DNA of 64,000 nt, taken from assembly GCA_963556145.1 (NCBI GenBank), contig OY744463.1:4712001-4776000 (forward strand), in the 5' to 3' direction. Position 1 is the first letter of the stretch. Each line of letters begins with the position of its first letter. Shown in pieces: positions 32,986 through 47,816 of the stretch. Both the position numbers and the translations under genes were made by a program. Below the pieces are notes generated by a model that saw only the letters and a program-made list of their open reading frames with translations, was not told the origin of the DNA and ran no database searches. This DNA is from Hygrocybe punicea. Taxonomy: Eukaryota; Basidiomycota; Agaricomycetes; Agaricales; Hygrophoraceae.

Positions 32986-33067
32986 GGCGCTATAGTGTAG
33001 TGGTTATCACTCGAGATTCTGATCCAGTCTTGTTCTCGAAACCCAGGTTCGAGCCCTGGTAGCGCCT
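32986..33067 (+). tRNA. tRNA-Gln: tRNA-Gln(CTG) with a 10-nt intron
   Basis: Cloverleaf: acceptor GGCGCTA pairs with TAGCGCC (33060-33066) and the discriminator is T. The D stem is GTG/CAC; the anticodon stem CGAGA/TCTCG (33012-33016 / 33034-33038); the T arm CCAGG-TTCGAGC-CCTGG. The anticodon CTG (33019-33021) is followed by A37, then a 10-nt intron (33023-33032) at the canonical position between bases 37 and 38. Box A and box B are intact. A T5 run at 33073-33077 is a suitable Pol III terminator. Confidence 0.93.
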
Positions 33068-33108
33068 TATAATTTTTGTGAGTTCATTTTTATTTTTATA
33101 AAGTATGT

Positions 33109-34688
33109 TCAAAGCTCTGCCCATCCTGCATCCTTTTCCTCCCCGCCACTCAATATCGCCAACAGAAACACGATGACGCTGGCCCCAACTCTCATCCCCA
33201 AGCCTCTGTACAGTTGACCAATCCCCGTGTGCCTGAGCCAACTCTCACCGCCGGCGTCGTCCACTTGTGTCTCTTCTACCTCCCGTCCCTTTCCCTTCGT
33301 GCCCTTCCTCGGTACGTGCTTCTTCCGCCTGATCAGTGGTAAATCGGAGCGTTCCTCCGTCAAAACATGCCACAGTGTATCCACAACCCCATTATACGGC
33401 AAGGGCCTCAATTCCACACAAGCTTTCATGGGCTTCGCCGTCCCACGCACCTGTACCTGCAATCTCCGTCTAACGGTCTCAAATGGCAGTGTCACCAGTA
33501 AACCAGCGCAGCTGCCGGCAAGCTCCGCGAAGCTCCACACTACGGGATGAGTCTCTTCTGTGATGTGTGCGCCGAGGAACCTCGCGAGAACTCCCGGCAG
33601 AGCGAGCGAAACCAGGGGGCGGAGACTGTTGTCGATGAGGCATGGGATCAGGAGGTGTGGGTGAAAGTAGATGCCTTTGAGACCACCTTCGTGCAGGAGG
33701 ATCTGAGACAGAGCATTGATGGGCCCCGTGTAGGTTCGGTAGCGGGGAAGGAAGGATTGGATGATGAGGCGGGTTCGGATGAGGTCCAGAGGGGAGAGGA
33801 GGAAACCGGTGATCAAGTGTGAAGCAACCGGGAGGAGGATAGGGGGATGGTGGAAGGGGGATGTTGTTGGCAAGAAGATGGAGTGCAAGAGGTTCTGAAA
33901 GAAAGGTTGAAGAGCCGCCGAAAGAATATCATGGACACAAGATGTCAACAACCCTCAATGATAATTTGTGATGAGCACCCAGTGGGAGAAAGTGAAAATC
34001 ATGACAGAATTCGAGATACCTTTCCATAGGGCTAGCCATCCTTCCCCTCGGAAGCGTCCAATTTGTTTCATCATACCCCACACCCCGTGTGCACTTCCGA
34101 CTGGGATGACGTACTCCGGGCGTGTGCCGTCTTCATGTACGGATCGTCGAATGATGTATCCTTGATCATCAGCGGGACGTGAGGGAGAGTATCGCGACAG
34201 AGGACTATTGGGGTCTGCAAAGTAAGAATCGTTATCGTTGGACGAGTCGCTTAGCTATCCCGTATTTTATTTTATTTTGAATATGACAAGGAAGGGGGGC
34301 TGATTTCACTCACGACTTCCTCCTCCTCGTCCTCGATTTGTTCGGCAGCAAGTTCAGGTGCTCCGGCGTCACGCGGGACCCACTGCACCTGAAGCAGCAT
34401 CTTCCCCACTTCCCAGGGCATAGCAATAGCTGTGCTGGTGTACTCCAATACGGCAGAGGCTATGAGAGACTTGACAAGAAGCCTAGCATCGACAGTGGAT
34501 GGCTCGCTGAGGTCAAGAGACGGAGATAGGTCGAATATGGAGTTGTGGGTGGGCCGGGTGGACCATGGGAAGGTATGTTTAGAAGAGGGGGTCGAGGAGT
34601 TGGGAGGTGTGGATGGAGGAGCGGGGAGAAAAGTCCAGGAGGAGGAGGGATCGTGGTACAAGTCTCGCAACGAGGCTGGTGAAGCCAT
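33109..34688 (-). CDS. UGO1: Ugo1-like mitochondrial outer-membrane carrier protein
   Basis: Ugo1 links the fusion GTPases Fzo1 and Mgm1; it is a degenerate mitochondrial-carrier protein of the outer membrane. Exons (minus): 34688-34314, 34254-34020 and 33953-33109; 484 residues. The N-terminus MASPASLRDLYHDPSSSWTF is typical of fungal members. Carrier-like pieces: AIAMPWEVGKMLLQVQWVP, LLSPLDLIRTRLIIQS and VTLPFETVRRRLQVQVRG, each near the P-x-D/E-x-x-R carrier motif. Between the first two are an acidic linker (IEDEEEEV) and RPEYVIPVGSAHGVWGMMK. The C-terminal 40 residues are hydrophobic. Its stop lies 41 bp from the tRNA on the opposite strand. The intron-1 acceptor was selected to keep DSYFADPNSPLSRYSP in frame. 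Confidence 0.88.
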
Positions 34689-34944
34689 ACTTTCTGATTT
34701 GATTTGAACAACCTTCGGCAGTAATGGCATTAAATTTACGTTTGAGCTCCGCTCCAATCTGAGTTTATACAAAAATAGTTCGAGTTGCCATATTTGGTGT
34801 GACGCAATGCATGGTGTAAAAGATAATATTCGCCGACATCAACGCTCCAACAACACGTCAAAGCCGCGCGATCTGTACAACCGTGCCTAGGCCTGGCGCT
34901 TAACTCCAATCCTGCCTTCCTCTCACCGTCGCTCTTTATCGCCT

Positions 34945-37900
34945 ATGGCAACCCCAAATCCCTCTGTCTCTGCCCAAGACCAGCTCAACGGTGTCATGAA
35001 CGAGGACGTTTCCAAAGGTCGTGTACCAGTGCATACTTTTATCCCAGACGCTTCCCCGCAAGAGAAGGGGGCTGCTGCCGGAAAAGCTCGCGACCAGCTC
35101 AACAGCGTCAACCCAAGCCAAAACGGGCATGGCGCCAAGGGCATGTCATATCCCTGTTTCTGCTCGCAATCCTCCCTGAAATAGATTTTTTTTTAAATAA
35201 AATAAAATAGAGCTAGCTCTTGATACTGGAAATCCAAATGTTATCCCCACAATTAACGTCCAGGATGTGGACAATCCCGAACAAGAAGAGTCCGCGAAAC
35301 AACCGGATCCAAAATCGGTGGTCCCCCCGGCGCTGCCTGGAGCGTTGCCAGATGCTCCTGCACCCCTTATTCCAGATTGGTATCGAGTTGGCTGGCGTGC
35401 AGTATCCGGTATCGATGCTCCTCAGCTTGCCGAAGGCGAAGAGAAGGAAAAAGGTGCCCTGGATACGTTTTTGGCTGAGCAATATTATGGCGATTGGTAT
35501 CACAACGCCGCTGTCATTTTCTTCGTACGTCCTCACGTATTTTATCATCCCGCAATACATTTACCAAGCTGTCATCAAATTCCCAGGCCGTTGTTGCCTC
35601 TCATTTCCTCACCCGTTTCCACTTTGGTTGGGGATGGTTGTTCATCGTCCTTTCCATATGCACCACCTACTTCACTGCCTCCACTGCTCGCTTCCACCGT
35701 AGTGCGCGCGATGATATCCAGCGCTCACTCGTTAAAATTCGCCTCCTCAACGAACATGAGACTGCTGATTGGATTAATAATTTTCTTGATCGCTTCTGGC
35801 TTATCTACGAACCCGTTCTCTCTCAAACTATCGTCTCCTCCGTAGATCAAGTTCTGAGCACCAATACCCCCGCCTTTTTGGACTCGCTTCGCCTGAGCAC
35901 CTTCACACTTGGTACTAAGGCACCCAGGATTGATAAAGTCAGGACTTTCCCTACGACAGAAGACGATATCGTCGTGATGGACTGGGGCTTCTCTTTCGCT
36001 CCGAACGACATTTCGAATTTGACTCCCAAGCAGGCTGCCGCAAAGGTGAACCCCAAAATTGTTTTGTCCGTCCGCCTCGGTAAAGGTCTGGCAACGGCAG
36101 TTATGCCAATACTCTTGGAGGACATTAGCTTGATCGGTCTCATACGGATTCGCCTGAAATTGATGACCAATTTTCCACACATACAACTTCTGAGCTTCAG
36201 CTTCCTGGAGAAACCGGTCATTGATTATGTGCTCAAGCCTCTCGGAGGCGAGACGTTTGGGCTCGACATCAACAATGTAAGAATAAAAGCCATCTTCAGT
36301 TGATAGTCACAATTATTAATGCATGCCTGACCCGGCACCCAGATTCCAGGATTATCCGCTTTCATTCGCGACATGACTCACGCCACTCTCGGGCCAATGA
36401 TGTACGATCCGAGTTCCTACACCCTCAATCTAGAGCAACTCCTGTCAGGTGCACCTCTGGATGTGGCGATCGGCGTGCTTCAGGTGACGGTTCAGTCCGC
36501 GCGCAGTCTCAAGGGCAACAAGCTTGGAGGCGGTAGCCCAGATCCATTCGTTACTCTCAGTATCAACGAACGCCGGGAGCTGGCACGTACCAAGTACAAG
36601 GCTAGTACCTTCAACCCGACATGGATGGAGACCAAATTCGTGCTCGTCAATTCGCTCGCAGACTCGTTGGTAATGGCCGTCTACGATTTCAACGATCATA
36701 GGAAAAACACACTGCTTGGTTCCACTACCTTTAACCTAGAGAAGTTGAAGGATGATTCCACGCACGAAGGCCTTGAGTCGCCCGTCTTGAAGGACGGGAA
36801 GGACAGGGGACAACTGAGATATGACGTATCGTTTTACCCTGTTCTGGGGGCCCAAATTGTGGACGGAAAGAAAGAGTTGCCGGAGACTAGTTCGTATCTT
36901 ACGCCGGAGATTCACCCGTGTGAATGCTGACGAGGGGGTCTGTAGCTGTGGGTATTGTCCGCCTGGTTATTCACCAAGCAAAAGAGCTCGACGCTTCAAA
37001 ATCTCTCTCCGGCGAGCTCAACCCCTTCGCTCAAGTCCTTGTTGGCCGCAATACCACTCCAGTGCACGCAACAGCACGGTTCAAACACACAAACAACCCA
37101 ATCTGGGAGTCTGCCACCGAGTTTTTGTGCTCGGACAAATCGTCATCCGTCATCACTCTCAAAGTTATCGACGATCGCGACTTCCTCAAAGATCCCCTCG
37201 TCGGATACATGTCAATACGGCTGACGGACCTTCTGGACTCAGAAACGGGGGCAGGACAGGATTGGTGGCCCCTGAGTGGGTGCACGAGCGGCAGACTAAG
37301 GATGAGTGCAGAATGGAAGCCATTGAATATAGCGGGGAGCCTGCAGGGTGTTCAACAGTATACACCCCCGATTGGTGTGGTGAAGCTGTTGCTAAACAAG
37401 GCGACAGACGTCAAGTATGTTTCGATATTTGATGTCATACTGTTCTGATTTTTCTTTAGGAATGTCGAAGCCACTCTTGGAGGCAAGGTATGCCCGCTAC
37501 CATTCTTCGTCTGATGGCGATTGTGCTGAATTGATGCGAATCTAGAGTGACCCATATGTGCGTGTGCAAGCCCATAATGTCACGAAGGGCAGGACAGAGG
37601 TTATCAACAATAGTAAGCTTTTGATTCGGATTTGGGTTGAACATTGTTGAAGGCGTTGCGATGTAGACTTGAATCCTGTATGGGATCAGATTCTCTACAT
37701 TCCCGGTGGGTTCACCTTCAGTTATTCGTGAGAATTGGTATATTCATGGTATTTCATTCATTCATGGAACAGTCCATTCATTGAAGGAGGTTCGTGTAAC
37801 TACTGTTATTATATCACCTTTGCTCACGATTCTCACGCAGACCTTGTTGCTGGAATGCATGGACTTCCAAAACCTGACTAAAGTGTTTACCTATGCAAGA

Positions 37901-40273
37901 TTCTCGTATCCGTGCTGATCCCTTCTACAGGACCGTTCCCTTGGCTCTGTGGAGCTTCGTGTGTCCGAGCTTGCAGCAAAGTCCAGTGACAAAATGTATC
38001 CGTACGAATCCACCGGTGTAAAAGATGCCGCTGATCCCATCCAGCTGGATGGTGGCGACTACAAGGGCACTTTGTATTATAGTGCCAAGTTCCTTCCTAC
38101 CCTAGCGCTCAAAGGTGTCAGGTTTGAGGGCCGGCCCAACGAATTAGAACGAGCTGCCGAAGGCGCTGACGGCGACGAGGGTGGCGGCGACGAGGGTGGC
38201 GGTGACGCTGTTGATGACGTAGAATCCGTTTCCACGCCCCCAGTTCCCGAGGGGATTACGGCTCGGCATCCTTTTGGTGTTGATACGGCAACAACCTCAA
38301 CAGATAAACTTCAGCAGGAGAAGACTTCCCCATCAGCCGAAAGTATTTCCGCTCGTACCGCCTCTACAGGTTCCAGTGCGGAGCCTGAAGCTTCCGGACC
38401 GAATCTTGTGGAGATGGGTCTAGAAGAACTTTTACGGCAACAATCGGGTATAATCATCTTTAATGTTCTTTCCGGGAATCTGGCGAAGAAGGCGCGACTC
38501 GAAGTGCTTTTGGACGATAGCTATTGGCCCGTTCTCGCCACCCTCAAGTCTCGCAGTACCAAGGCGAGTTGGGAACATGTCGGGGAAGGTTTTATCAAAG
38601 AGATTGACTTTGGCCAAGTGTCATTGCGCTTGGACGAAAGCAGTAATGACGCAAGGGATGACATAGTAGCAGAATGGAAAGGCGATGCCAAGGCATTCCT
38701 GAAGTTAACTCTGGTATGGAACTGACCAATTTGGCGCCATCTGCCTTCGCTGACAATTGGTATCCTTAGGGTGGGCCTCATACATTCACTCTCCTACACA
38801 ATGATGAAAAGACGACATCCACTGTTGATATCGAGGCTCGCTACGTTCCAGTTCCTGTCGAATTGGAAGCTCGAGAAAAACTGAGTAGTACGTACCCGCC
38901 ACGAAGCCACGGCGATAAACTGATTTGCTTTTAAGACCAGGGTATTCTCCACGTTGATCTGCTGAATGGTAGTGATATCACTGGCGTTGACCGAGGAGGT
39001 TCGTCATTATTTTCTCCAAAAAAATATGAAGTTAATTTGTTCTCAGGTAAATCGGATCCTTTCGCTGTCTTCTCGCTCAATGGGCAGAGGGTCTTCAAAT
39101 CTCAAATTAAGAAAAAGACCCTAACTCCAGATTGGAATGAAAACTTTGTCGTCTCAGTAGTATGTTCTACCCCCCACATTTATTGTTTCTCCCGTCTTAC
39201 GGCTCCTGCAAGCCCTCCCGTGTTGGTGCCGATTTCTCGGTCGAAATCTTTGACTGGAATCAGATCGAGCAGGCGAAGAGTCTGGGGTTGGCCAAAATCA
39301 ATCTAGAGGATCTTGAACCTTTTCAAGCTGTTGAGCGCGCTCTCCAGTTGGTGTCACCAAAACATGGCGAAAAGGGTGTGGTCCGAGTACGGCTATTGTT
39401 TCAACCCGAAATTATTGCGAAGTCTCGACAAAAAACCTCCACATTTTCTATTGCCAGCCGAACCATGACTAACATTGGTGCAGCGCCACTGGAGGCAGGA
39501 AAGGGTGTTTTTCAAGGCGTAACTGGCGTGTTCAGGAAGGACACCGGAAAGAACAAGGACGAAGAGGGACTACCATCAGTTCCAAAGCTTCCAGCAGGAC
39601 AGGCGTCTCAACCGATTGGGCTATCCAATATTACCCCTACTTCAGCACCGATGGTCGCACGTGAGAATGGCAATGACAGTGTTCCCAGCGAGTCTGGCGT
39701 CCTCAAGGTCACCGTCTTGGATGCAAAGGATCTGTCAACCAGTGAAATCAAGCCTTATGTTGTGCTTCGCATTGGTGGATCAGAGTACAAGACAAAGCAT
39801 GCCGGAAAAACCGTGACCCCAGAATGGTGCGCGTTCCGGGTTCGAGCGAAAGGCGATTTTCTAACCGCCACCATTTCAGGAACGAGACATTCACCTTTTC
39901 CGCAGGACCAATGACGTCGAAACTCTTTGTATGGATATTTGATCATAAAACTATCGCCAAGGACAGAATCTTGGGAGAGGGTGACATTGATGCGAGTACT
40001 TCATGCAATCGGTTCAAAATTTACAAACTGATCCGTTTCCATATTCAGATTTGGCAGCATGTAGCAGCCACCTCACCTGCAGAAGTCTTTGTGGAGCTGC
40101 AAGAAGGTCATGGCCAATTGCGTATCCGTCTGGAGTTTAATGCAGGTGTTAACTCATTGGGGCGGGGATCATCCTCGATATCAGTCAATCGGAGTAATAC
40201 GGTGTCCTCCCCGACCAGATTCAGTATCCGAGGGCGGCGGACGGCCGCCAATACGACGGATCAGGATGATTGA
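34945..40273 (+). CDS. Tricalbin: SMP and multiple C2 domain ER-plasma membrane tether
   Basis: Tethers cortical ER to the plasma membrane and moves lipids. Seventeen exons: 34945-35140, 35217-35524, 35587-36276, 36343-36889, 36946-37414, 37460-37487, 37546-37612, 37667-37705, 37773-37789, 37841-37882, 37931-38713, 38770-38887, 38936-38998, 39047-39159, 39213-39826, 39880-39991 and 40049-40273; 1476 residues. A membrane hairpin (about 160-205, HFGWGWLFIVLSICTTYF) is followed by the SMP domain (to ~400). C2 domains start near 442 (VLQVTVQSARSLKG), 582 (IVRLVIHQAKELD), 715 (VVKLLLNKATDVK), 1107 (ILHVDLLNGSDITG) and 1310 (VLKVTVLDAKDLS), with an acidic Gly-rich linker in between. Exons 6-10 are microexons (28, 67, 39, 17 and 42 nt). 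Intron 1 (GC donor, uncertain) and intron 16 (GCGAGT) appear to be GC-AG. Confidence 0.9.
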
Positions 40274-40533
40274 ATCAATTTTTGGGCCCAACTATGGAAC
40301 TGAACCTTCTTTCCTTTCAAATGTTCTCTTAACTGAAATATTATAGCTACGTATCGTCAATTTATGCTTCCGTGGTGCCGTTAGTTTCCCGAGTTGTACA
40401 TGGCTTGTGTTTGGTCCCCGTTTTCTCCACCCCTTTCATTTCAATCATTTCTGCCATCTTGTTATTTCATGCATTGTCTTCAACACAATACCTACTACAA
40501 ATGGTAGTACCGGAGCTTTTACTGGTTTAAGGA

Positions 40534-41527
40534 TCAACGTCTCCGTTGATCAGGGCGGCTAAATCGTACTACAAACAAGTGTTCATGGCCTGCGCGACGT
40601 TGAAGAACAATCTGCAAGCCATTTAATAACAACAAAACAAAACGATTGACGGGTACAACAATCACCTCACTCTGCAAACCATATTCCTGCAGCATTCTAG
40701 AACGAATAGCTGGAATATCGTTCGCCTTGAGGGCTAAAAGGTAAAAGCGGCCCCTGGGAGATAAAAGATCCTACAACATTCCAAGTGAATTCAAGACAGC
40801 TTGCGGGTTCAGATGCCAGACATACTTTCACACCCAGGAGTAGCTGGCTAGTGATCTCCATCCCATTCCGCCCCCCTGCCCAAGAACCCTGTATGTCGGC
40901 CCTCGCTTGTGCACTGTTCACCTCGCCGACATCGGTAGGCACATAGGGTGGGTTGAAAAGCAATAGATCGACCGAATTTTTCAAGCGGAAATGCAGGGGA
41001 GATGCAAGAGACGCGGTAATGGACTCAAGATCAACCTGGCCCGAAATTTTGGAAACGACACCTTTAGAATATGAGGTCCTTTTCTCTCACATTGTTCTGT
41101 TGACCAGTTGTGAATGTACACCGAGCTGCGCGTTCGTTTATGTCTGTACATAGGAAAACTTGCGGAGAAATCAACGACTTGGATTAACAACGGAGACGGC
41201 GAACACACGGGCTGACCGTGCCTCCAAGAAACCACCAAGGAAACTAGACACACAACCTGAGCCTGAACTAGTAATCTTGTGTCATGATTTGGCCCGTGTA
41301 TTCGGGACTAAACACAGACCCAACTTCCAGGCATACAAGGGGACGCAGGCTTCTTAACTCTTCCATGTCTTTCTCAAGGGCATCCAGCAGCAAAAAGGTA
41401 TCTTCTGGCAACAGCACACATCAAAGCTGGATGGACTCTGCTTGTAGGAGAGGAACAAACCAGCTGGCTCGTAAACATGGAGGTAGTCATCCTGTGTCAA
41501 GTGCGAGAGATCTGGAGTGGAGATCAT
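40534..41527 (-). CDS. MTQ2: eRF1 glutamine methyltransferase (MTQ2/HemK2)
   Basis: Catalytic subunit that, with Trm112, methylates the Gln of the GGQ motif in release factor eRF1. Exons (minus): 41527-41461, 41404-41320, 41267-41209, 41158-41091, 41035-40826, 40770-40666 and 40611-40534; 223 residues, the usual length. SAM-binding loop EVGSGSGCVSSFLG, acidic CTDINERAA, and the catalytic NPPY in LLLFNPPYVPT; then the family-typical ADIQGSWAGG and C-terminal EHLFVVRF. The intron between exons 3 and 4 (41208-41159) could have an earlier donor, but GTGTGT keeps the spacing seen in relatives. Only 47 bp separate its start from the MCM3 stop on the same strand. Convergent with the tricalbin gene. 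Confidence 0.94.
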
Positions 41528-41574
41528 GGTAGGAGCATAAATAAGTACACCAATCCTCCGACGGAAATAACTAG

Positions 41575-44303
<2,729 letters not shown>

Positions 44304-44772
44304 GGTCAATGCACGGTGTTAACCCGCGTGAGCCTGAGCTTGGCGGCAAGGACACGAAGAGACCGGCCCTAACTTTCTCACGAATATAAATAAATAAATT
44401 ATAAAATAGGCCTTTAGATTATAACGCTTTCAGGGTTGTGCTCGGAAACATTGAACACTCTGCCGCATTATTATTGGAGTACGTGCTGATTATCGTCAGT
44501 AGATCGGTTCTGACCATGGTTGTTATGTTGAGAGAGCCCCAGTGATCGCGGAGCATGTAACAATTCAATGAGTCCATTCACAAACAAATACCTAGGTGCC
44601 ATACAAAGGGACAACAAGGAACGTCGGTTGGAAAAATCCAGTACTATATACGACAATAGATGTTGAGTTGCGACAAAAAACTTTTAACAATAGGTATGTG
44701 AGCTTAGTGGAAATATAACTTCTTGGACTTACTGCGTGAATTTGACATAATCACCCTGTGTTCCCCGCTTGC
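44304..44772. other. Intergenic, MCM3 upstream region
   Basis: 469 bp; AT-rich with an ATTTATTTATTTA-like run near 44385-44402. The MCM3-proximal end holds CCGCGT (44324-44329), an MBF-like core on the minus strand. No gene seen. Confidence 0.4.
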
Positions 44773-44995
44773 TTAGTTCATCTTGACATCTTCACGTTTC
44801 CAATCAGCACCTATGTGTGCATCGGGCGTGCCGTGTTCCCAGTTATCATCAAGGGCTTTTGCAGTACGCGAGAGCTGACTGCAGTAAGCACCAACGATAC
44901 GTACGGCGCAAGTAAAGACTTACTACTACGGGAGAAGCAGTAGCAAGAGTCATGGACAGAAAGAGAATTAAAGGGTAAAGGTTGAACAGAAACAT
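44773..44995 (-). CDS. Candidate small secreted peptide (57 residues)
   Basis: No family is recognised. Exons (minus): 44995-44924 and 44874-44773. The start gives a strong signal peptide, MFLFNLYPLILFLSMTLATA, with a plausible cleavage after ATA-SP. A 49-nt intron with GTAAGT, a CTTAC branch site and CAG joins it to a polar exon ending in TAA. The mature part is about 36 residues, Cys-free, contains DNWEHGTPDAHIGADWKR and one dibasic KR (a possible Kex2 site), and ends EDVKMN. A TATATAAGG box at 45025-45033 lies 30 bp upstream of the ATG. It is too short to be found by open-frame length. Splicing to the nearer CAG (44880-44878) would instead stop after nine codons. Real coding status is inference. 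Confidence 0.45.
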
Positions 44996-45735
44996 GTTGG
45001 GATCTTGGGGAATGCCTCGCGTGCCTTATATAAGTTGTTCTGCAGTACTTCTCAACATTCTCACGTTGGCAAAGGTAGTCCGAGAGGGCGATCCGGTGAG
45101 ACGGTTTAGGGAATTGGGTCGTGCGTGAAACGCTTGCGTTGCACCCGCCATCCAACGAGTGACCAAGAGCAGGCGAAGCTCTATTTCCATGGCCGTATAC
45201 GTACATCGTCGTTGTCGCGAATACCAAGGAGTCCAAGACGGTTGATTGTGAATTGGGGCCTTGCGGGTGTAACGAGACAGAATGTGTCCCGGTTGCAGCA
45301 GCAGTGGGAATGAAGGACATGTGTGTTTTGGATCCTGGTCCTCAACAAACATGTGAGCTGGCTGAAAGGAGTTATCGTTGCTTTCATAGGGAATCGTCCT
45401 ACTCAACCCACCCCATGACTTGAAAGGAAGTGTTCATGGATGTGGACGGGAAGCCGGCGTTTCTTCCTGATTATCAGCATTGACGTCAATCTCCATCAGG
45501 ACATCGACCTGCGTTATCCAGCATATCGATAGATTATAATCAGAACTGGTCTTAAGCAACGCCATTCCGATATCAAACCCAAATTCCATGAATCCATGAA
45601 GGCTCGTCGCGCATGCACCAAGGTTGACTTTGAGCATTCGCTAGTCACTGGGCTTGCTGGCAGTTGAATGTTCTTGTGGCGTCAATCACACATTTCGATA
45701 TGGTTGCCCGCGGGGATTTATATTGACAGCAAAAG
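44996..45735. other. Intergenic, PRP17 downstream
   Basis: 740 bp between the PRP17 stop and the candidate secreted-peptide gene. It holds a TATATAAGG box (45025-45033, minus strand) and several unsupported open frames. I find no splicing pattern that yields a recognisable protein. Confidence 0.4.
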
Positions 45736-47816
45736 TTAATCCTGTGTAAGTGCGGTGCCTGAGCTCTGGATAGCACATTAAAGCAAGGACTGTCACATAC
45801 CCATAATTTGATAAGACCATCCCAAGAAGCCGTGATCACTTTAGACTAACCATGCAAAACAATCGGTCAACACGGGAACCCAGTTCACACAGCGCACACG
45901 TACTGTTTCATGAGGAAGCCATTCATGGGCGATAACAACTTTTGAATGGGCTCTCAGCCGCGACTTGATCCTTCCCGTCTTCCAATCCCAGAAAATGATA
46001 TTCCCTTCTCCGTCTCCGCTGCTTATCCATTTACCATCGGGGGAGAATCCAACCTGACACGCGTATCCCGCAACGGAATGTCCCGCGAACCTCTTCTTGC
46101 GGTTCTGTCGGAAATTATCTGTGCTGTATATTAGAATTTGATTATCGAGTGACTGAGCCGCAAAGTATTTCTCTGAAATTGCATAAGGACACGAAATCAG
46201 TTACCTGCGTAGACATGTTGAGTTTGGACCTACTTGACGGATGCAGTGTCACAGCCGGCATAGAATGCATGTGTGGTTCGGCAATGTACTTTATCACTAC
46301 TGGAATGTCAAAGTCCCATGCACGAATGGTTTTATCATCTGAGGTGGTTACAAATCGCCGATTCTCGTCGACGAAGGTGATAGTATTGACAGGCCCCAAG
46401 TGTTGATCGTACTCTTGCGTAATTTCGCCAGAATTCATATCGTACTGTGAATGTGGTCACGATAAATCCACTGCAGATGAGAACAACGCCTACCTGGATA
46501 ATCTTTTTATCTGACATACCAGCAAGAAACGTGTGTTGCTTATCCGCGTCCGGATGAAACCGCACAACGTAAGGGATCTTGCCATTACTAAATCGCTTCA
46601 AACATTGTCCTGTCTCGGTATCCCACAATTTCATCTGACGGTCGTAACTGCAGGACAAAAATTGACGGCCGTCGTTTGTAAATGTAACGTCCTTCACGGC
46701 CTTTACATGGCCATGGAACGTGCGAAGGCAATTTCCATGTGTGTAAATGTCCCAAAGCTATTATGCAATGGTCAACCCTGAGAAACAATGTGCATGCAAG
46801 TGACTTACCTTGATCTTGGTATCCATAGAGCCGCTCAATAGGAGGTGGCCAGTATCGGGGAATGTACGGACGACAGATACGCCCATCGTATGGCCCGTCC
46901 AGGTATGTACGCAGACTTTTGGAATGAAGGTTTCCTGCGAGCCCGATTCGGACAGAAGATTGGGAGCTTCCGCGAGTGGTGGCGACATGTACGTACGACC
47001 TTGGTAATCCGTCATAGACTTGCCGTGGAATATCGATGTCTCCTGCCCGAATGCCCCTCGCTTGGATTTTGACTTTTTACTCAAACTTGCGGGCTCTGGC
47101 TCTTCCTCCTCCTCCTCCTCCTCCTCCGCTATCACGTCCGCACCTTCCAAAGCGTCATTCTGTGGCTCATCGCCCGACCACGATGCCCAAGGGCCGACGT
47201 AAGCACCTTCACCGTCTGCAATCTCTAGGTCACCTTTTTGGTGCCTTTTCCTCTTCAAATCTTTCTTTTGATCTTTCCGCGCCCGAATTGTGTCGATGGT
47301 AGCATACCCGTTAGCTTGAGCACTTTCGATAGAGCCTAAAATAGACGGTGCATTTGTGTCCATGGAGGGATTGGCAGAGTAACCTAGAATTGAATGTGTC
47401 AAGTGTTGAGACCGGAATGCATGCTCGGTCATTGCTTGCTCCTCGACGTGTCCTGCGAGCGCGTTTTGATTGATAAACCGATTACGGTCACCAAATGGAT
47501 TTTCTGGGCCCTGGAGGGGTAACATCATATCACTATACGGTATGTTGACGTTCATCCGAGTGTCAGTCGGCCTCGTAACCAGGGACGTTTGATTTAACGG
47601 GTCCTAGCACATGTATTAATTCACCGAACAAAAGTAGCAGCAATGGCCCCTCACCTCTGCCAACACGTCCGGTGCGGATTGCGTAACCATTGAAGCTGGA
47701 GATTCCTGTACCCTTATTTTCTTGGTGACGGGGAGAGATTTGAGGCCAAAAGCATCATTTTTGGCCAGAGCTGTAGAGTCTTCCTCGTCAGAGGAATACC
47801 CGCGAACAAGAGACAT
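45736..47816 (-). CDS. PRP17: Pre-mRNA splicing factor PRP17 (CDC40), WD40 protein
   Basis: Spliceosomal WD40 protein acting in the second catalytic step. Exons (minus): 47816-47655, 47603-46809, 46757-46494, 46444-46234, 46172-45904, 45845-45801 and 45741-45736; 583 residues. N-terminal YSSDEED and YGQ-type low-complexity stretches, an acidic run ([12 protein letters not shown]), then [10 protein letters not shown] and a WD40 propeller from about residue 285 ([86 protein letters not shown]). The last exon codes only Asp-stop (6 nt); it restores the expected LIKLWD end, and without it the frame runs on into unrelated sequence. Divergent from the Myb gene with 135 bp between starts. Confidence 0.94.

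Noticed and set aside
44773..44995. The small peptide considered as a mating pheromone precursor
   Set aside because: It has a signal peptide and no C-terminal CaaX box, unlike basidiomycete lipopeptide pheromones.
44811..45406. Minus-strand frames of 169 and 126 codons near the secreted-peptide candidate
   Set aside because: No family or splicing support, and the first overlaps the better-supported short gene in another frame.
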